Positions 13,753-16,629 of a stretch of 16,629 nucleotides of DNA are shown here, piece after piece; positions within the stretch are counted from its first letter, which is position 1; every line of letters begins with the position of its first letter. The notes beneath the pieces were generated by a model. It had not been told where the DNA came from. It ran no database searches and was given only the letters and a program-made list of their open reading frames with translations. Source of the stretch: UBA1306 sp964396415 (GTDB lineage Bacteria > Spirochaetota > Spirochaetia > Treponematales > Rectinemataceae); NCBI GenBank assembly GCA_964396415.1, contig CAYNFM010000077.1, positions 1 to 16,629 of the forward strand, written 5' to 3'. The position numbers and the translations under genes are program-made.

Positions 13753-15357
13753 ATGGAATTCCACGAACTCAATCTTCATCCCGACTTGCAAAAGGGTATC
13801 GATGAAGCGGGATTTACGACCTGCATGCCCGTTCAGGAAATGGTTTTCTCGCATTCCCTCGCGGGCGGGGACATCTACGCCCAGTCCCAGACAGGCACAG
13901 GCAAGACAGCCGCTTTTCTCATATCGATCATGCAGCGCATCATGTCCGAGTCCTCGCTTCGGAGCAAGAAAGTCCTGATCCTAGCGCCCACCAGGGAATT
14001 GGCAGTACAGATCGAGGCCGAAGCCAGGAAATTGGGCAAGTATCTGCCTATCAGCGCGGGAGCCTTCTTCGGCGGCGTGAGCTACGGCCCTCAGGTTGAT
14101 ATGCTCAGGGCAGACGTACAGATCATCGTCGGCACCCCTGGGCGAATAATCGACCTCCTCCAACAAGGAAAGATGCTGTTCAAGGAGGTCGGGTTCCTGG
14201 TCATCGACGAGGCTGACAGGATGTTCGACATGGGCTTCATCGACGACCTGCGCCGGCTCCTTCGCTACCTACCTCCGGCCGAGCGGCGCCAGACTTACCT
14301 CTTCTCCGCGACGCTGGGCCTCCGGGTCAAGGATCTGGCCTGGGAGTACATGCGCGAACCCAAAGAGATTTCTATAGAGCCCGAGAAGGTTACGGTCGAG
14401 CAGGTTACTCAGGAGCTTTATCACGTCGGCTCGCATGAAAAGCTTTCCTTGCTTTTGGGCCTCCTCGAACGCGAGAAGCCCGAGAGTTGCCTCGTCTTCT
14501 GCAATCAGAAATTCATGGTCGAGGAGCTCGCACGCAGACTCAGGGTCAACGGACTCGATTGCGAATTCATCATGGGCGACCTGCCCCAGTCCAAGCGCCT
14601 CGAAGTCATCGAAAGACTCAAGGCCGGAAGGATACGTCTCCTCGTGGCGACGGATGTCGCGGCCCGCGGTCTCGACATCGAAGCGCTCCGGCTCGTGGTC
14701 AACTATGACGTTCCGGAGGACGCCGAGTCCTACGTTCACCGAATCGGCCGTACCGCCCGCGCGGGCAAAGCCGGCAAGGCCATTACTCTCGCCTGTGAAA
14801 AATTCGTCTACGGACTCTACGCGATAGAGAAATACCTCGGCGTGAAGATCCCGGTAATATCATTCGACGAATCTCTGCTTGCGGAGGATAGGAGCGCGGG
14901 GCTGCGCTTCTCCCGCGATCGCGGCGGCGAGGGTCGCAGTCGCGACTCGCGGCAGGGCGCGAGAGGCTACGGCGGCGGCAGGAGCGGTGCCTACGCGGGC
15001 GGGCGGTCCGGCGCAGGCAGATCGGGTGAATCCCGCCACGGCCTTGCCGGCCGCGACATCCTTCCTTCTCGCGGCGGACGGCAAAGCCCGGCTCCGCGCC
15101 AAAACGGGCAGAAAGCCCCGCAGAGCGGCCGCAGGCAGCAGTCCGGTCAGAGCCCGCAAAGGCAAGCTGTGTCGCCCTCCCGTCAAACGGCGGCCCCTTC
15201 TCCCCAAGCGCAACGCCAGGGCCCGCCTAGGCCTCAAGCCGCGAAGCCTCGGGCCTCTGAACCCCAACGCCCGCCCGCCCAGACCCCCGCTGCCCCCGAA
15301 ACCCTGAAGAAGTCCGGCATACTCGACAAGATCAAAAGGCTGCTGAAGAGAGATTAA
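13753..15357 (+). CDS. DEAD-box ATP-dependent RNA helicase with low-complexity tail
   Basis: 534 aa from the ATG at 13753, chosen because the family begins 'xFxxLxLxPxL' (here EFHELNLHPDL) and a promoter-like pair lies just upstream. An in-frame ATG at 13711 would add 14 unrelated residues. All helicase motifs are present: Q motif near Q28, I QTGTGKT (46-52), Ia APTREL (78-83), TPGR (128-131), II DEAD (152-155), III SAT (185-187), IV LVFCN, V ATDVAARGLD (299-308), and VI HRIGRTARAG (329-338). It should unwind or remodel RNA in ribosome assembly or decay. From about residue 380 the sequence becomes Arg/Gly/Ser-rich and then Gln/Pro/Ala-rich for about 130 residues, ending in a basic amphipathic helix (ILDKIKRLLKRD). 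No DbpA-type RNA-binding domain is attached. Confidence 0.95.
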   Translation: MEFHELNLHPDLQKGIDEAGFTTCMPVQEMVFSHSLAGGDIYAQSQTGTGKTAAFLISIMQRIMSESSLRSKKVLILAPTRELAVQIEAEARKLGKYLPISAGAFFGGVSYGPQVDMLRADVQIIVGTPGRIIDLLQQGKMLFKEVGFLVIDEADRMFDMGFIDDLRRLLRYLPPAERRQTYLFSATLGLRVKDLAWEYMREPKEISIEPEKVTVEQVTQELYHVGSHEKLSLLLGLLEREKPESCLVFCNQKFMVEELARRLRVNGLDCEFIMGDLPQSKRLEVIERLKAGRIRLLVATDVAARGLDIEALRLVVNYDVPEDAESYVHRIGRTARAGKAGKAITLACEKFVYGLYAIEKYLGVKIPVISFDESLLAEDRSAGLRFSRDRGGEGRSRDSRQGARGYGGGRSGAYAGGRSGAGRSGESRHGLAGRDILPSRGGRQSPAPRQNGQKAPQSGRRQQSGQSPQRQAVSPSRQTAAPSPQAQRQGPPRPQAAKPRASEPQRPPAQTPAAPETLKKSGILDKIKRLLKRD

Positions 15358-15397
15358 GGAACTTTGCGAACGACTCCGAGCCTTTTGCGACGCTGCC

Positions 15398-16051
15398 TCA
15401 ACAACTCTCGCCGCAGAAATACGCATAAGTGATGGGCGGCACATCGGCGCGAGCAGCGAGGGCGAATATCGCGTCCTGCAAAAGGATGTACTGTTCCTCG
15501 GTAGCTACGAAGCCTGCGGGAACGACGGCAGGTATATCGATCGCGAAGTCCCTATCCAAGAGCTCGTCGACACAGAACCGAAGCGGTCTGAGCGTCGAGC
15601 CGTCGAGCGGAATATGAAGAAAACCCTGGATCGACCCAGATCGGCAGGCTTCGGACTCGTTGATCGCCATGAACAGCATGTCGACGACGCGGTACGCCAC
15701 GCCCAGAGAAAGCCTAGCGCTCCTGTCCGTCGAAAGATCGCGCCAGGCGCCGAGCAAATCCCTCCCCGTCCTTCGTATCAGCCTATCGAATTGCTCCTGG
15801 TTGATGACATAGTGCGCGCTCTTGATCATCCTTGGGACGTTGTCGCCGGCCCATCTCGCGAACAATTGGACGGTCCCCGAGCGCCTCTGTCCCAGCGGCT
15901 TGATCCATGCTCCCCGTGCCGATCTATGTGCGATTTCCCCAGCCGACTGTTCCACGCAGGGCATGACGAAAGATTTCCCGAATTCGGATAGCGCAGATAC
16001 TGCTTCTCCGACATCACGGAAAATATCGACTCGCTCAGGTTTTTTCATCAT
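15398..16051 (-). CDS. Hypothetical protein, second gene of a coupled pair
   Basis: 217 aa. I do not recognise the family. No signal peptide or membrane segment is visible, so it is probably cytoplasmic. It is arginine-rich in the middle, with conserved-looking stretches FARWAGDNVPRMI (about 64-76), FDRLIRR, LGVAYRVVDMLFMAIN and, near the end, EEQYILLQDAIFALAARADVPP; the last residues are YFCGESC. The first ATG (16051) is immediately followed by a second (16048), and both overlap the TGA stop of the upstream gene, a layout typical of translational coupling. Codon usage is like the neighbours, which argues for a real gene. It ends 40 bases from the end of the convergent helicase gene. Confidence 0.78.
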   Translation of the reverse strand: MMKKPERVDIFRDVGEAVSALSEFGKSFVMPCVEQSAGEIAHRSARGAWIKPLGQRRSGTVQLFARWAGDNVPRMIKSAHYVINQEQFDRLIRRTGRDLLGAWRDLSTDRSARLSLGVAYRVVDMLFMAINESEACRSGSIQGFLHIPLDGSTLRPLRFCVDELLDRDFAIDIPAVVPAGFVATEEQYILLQDAIFALAARADVPPITYAYFCGESC

Positions 16052-16509
16052 CGCTCAACGAGAAATCGATCCCGGTCGTCAGGACCTTGGTATTTCTTTC
16101 GGTCGTGCAAGGCCGCCCAATATAGGACGTTCCCACCCTTGGCACTTACCCGGAGACCCCAGCTTCCGGGTTCCTTCGCGAATTCTTCACGCAACTCTCG
16201 AAGGCAGGGACCACTGATCTCCAGGGACTCCGTAGTCCTGCCATCGGGGTGATCGAGCTCGACGATAGCGCTGCCCTCGCGCACATGCAATAGAAGTTCA
16301 AGCTTAACGGAGCTGCCGTTCATTTTAAAAGCGACACTCGCCCTGCCTTCTTGGCCGTCGGAAAGACGCTCGCAATTAGAAGCGAACGAGTAGCCCTCTC
16401 CGCACGAAGCACCGGTCAAAGCGAGCGCGAAGACCTCAAAAATAAACGATATTAAGCGAACGAGGCCCTTCGCGTACGGATGACCCGGACATTCCGAATT
16501 CCAGGACAA
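16048..16509 (-). CDS. Probable lipoprotein, function unknown, first gene of a coupled pair
   Basis: 153 aa from a TTG start, with AAGGGAG six to seven bases upstream. After a 15-residue hydrophilic lead comes a hydrophobic stretch (LVRLISFIFEVFALALTG, 16-33) and then ASC with C36, which fits the relaxed lipobox of spirochaetes and is less good by general rules. The mature domain looks like a beta-sandwich: VKLELLLHVREGSAIVELDH, then a loop, and GSWGLRVSAKGG (about 114-125), which resembles the 'GxWxLxV' strand of extracellular P-domain-like folds. It would be anchored to the periplasmic face of a membrane. The stop overlaps the start of the next gene. A TTG start and a long N-region leave the exact start uncertain; no better in-frame start exists before the hydrophobic stretch. 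Confidence 0.72.
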   Translation of the reverse strand: MSWNSECPGHPYAKGLVRLISFIFEVFALALTGASCGEGYSFASNCERLSDGQEGRASVAFKMNGSSVKLELLLHVREGSAIVELDHPDGRTTESLEISGPCLRELREEFAKEPGSWGLRVSAKGGNVLYWAALHDRKKYQGPDDRDRFLVER

Positions 16510-16544
16510 GCCGAACTCCCTTATTCGAATCGAGGATAGTTGTC

Positions 16545-16573
16545 AGTATATGCCCCTTTTTCATATACAGCAA
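16545..16573 (-). promoter_or_regulatory. Candidate promoter for the right-end gene pair
   Basis: On the minus strand, TTGCTG (16573-16568) and TATACT (16550-16545) are exactly 17 bases apart. Transcription would start near 16538, about 29 bases before the TTG start, with AAGGGAG in the leader. No gene could be supported in the last 120 bases of the window. Confidence 0.4.
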
Positions 16574-16629
16574 CGAAAGATCGAAGCGGAAAGCCTGCTC
16601 GACGATAACCAGCCTCTATACATGGTCAT

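Noticed and set aside
15334..15386. Inverted repeat AAAAGGCT / AGCCTTTT spanning the helicase stop
   Set aside because: The 37-base loop and lack of a following T-run make a terminator unlikely; eight-base repeats at this distance may be chance.
14860..15444. Long minus-strand open frame (194 codons) across the end of the helicase gene
   Set aside because: It is opposite the GC-rich low-complexity tail; its protein is Arg/Leu/Gly-biased with no motif, and the helicase on the other strand is certain.

Overview
The window reads as ordinary, GC-rich bacterial chromosome, probably from a spirochaete (Treponema/Spirochaetaceae-like). The pointers are a type I dehydroquinase fused to shikimate dehydrogenase (AroDE), an Era GTPase whose G1 motif reads GRPSVGKS rather than GRPNVGKS, an ApbE with a lipoprotein signal, and a free-standing DbpA-type RNA-binding domain protein. 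This assignment is inferred from protein character alone; no rRNA or tRNA lies in the window. Eighteen protein genes are supported, tightly packed on both strands. One decayed gene is suspected. I see no CRISPR array, IS element or tRNA.

Layout. 46-2975 (+): a membrane GGDEF-EAL protein followed by a PAP2 phosphatase. 2933-4664 (-): an ApbE lipoprotein downstream of an MBL-fold hydrolase, with apbE overlapping the PAP2 gene tail to tail. 4707-5789 (+): an unrecognised multi-pass membrane protein. 5821-6468 (-): a stand-alone DbpA-type RNA-binding domain protein. 6572-9525 (+): a tight run of secreted repeat protein, aroDE and era. 9526-9910: no intact gene, but a possible RadC-like relic on the minus strand and a promoter for the next gene. 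9911-11365 (+): a Cache-type diguanylate cyclase. 11377-13667 (-): a four-gene run (secreted protein, PF04008 adenosine-specific kinase family, flavin reductase-like protein, pentapeptide-repeat protein). 13753-15357 (+): a DEAD-box RNA helicase with a long low-complexity tail. 15398-16509 (-): two coupled genes of unknown function, the first probably a lipoprotein.

How the genes relate. Two themes recur. One is cyclic-di-GMP: a predicted phosphodiesterase (intact EAL, degenerate GGDEF) and a predicted active diguanylate cyclase (GGEEF plus I-site), each with its own membrane input region. The other is RNA/ribosome biology: Era, a DEAD-box helicase without a DbpA-type domain, and a separate protein that is essentially that domain. 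The aroDE gene supplies steps three and four of the shikimate pathway, but its AroE half has substitutions at residues that normally anchor shikimate.

No clear new defence or mobile system is visible. The best leads are the coupled unknown pair at the right end, the split helicase/RNA-binding-domain arrangement, the PF04008-flavin reductase-pentapeptide gene run, the relic after era, and the divergent promoters with overlapping -10 boxes at 13694-13722.
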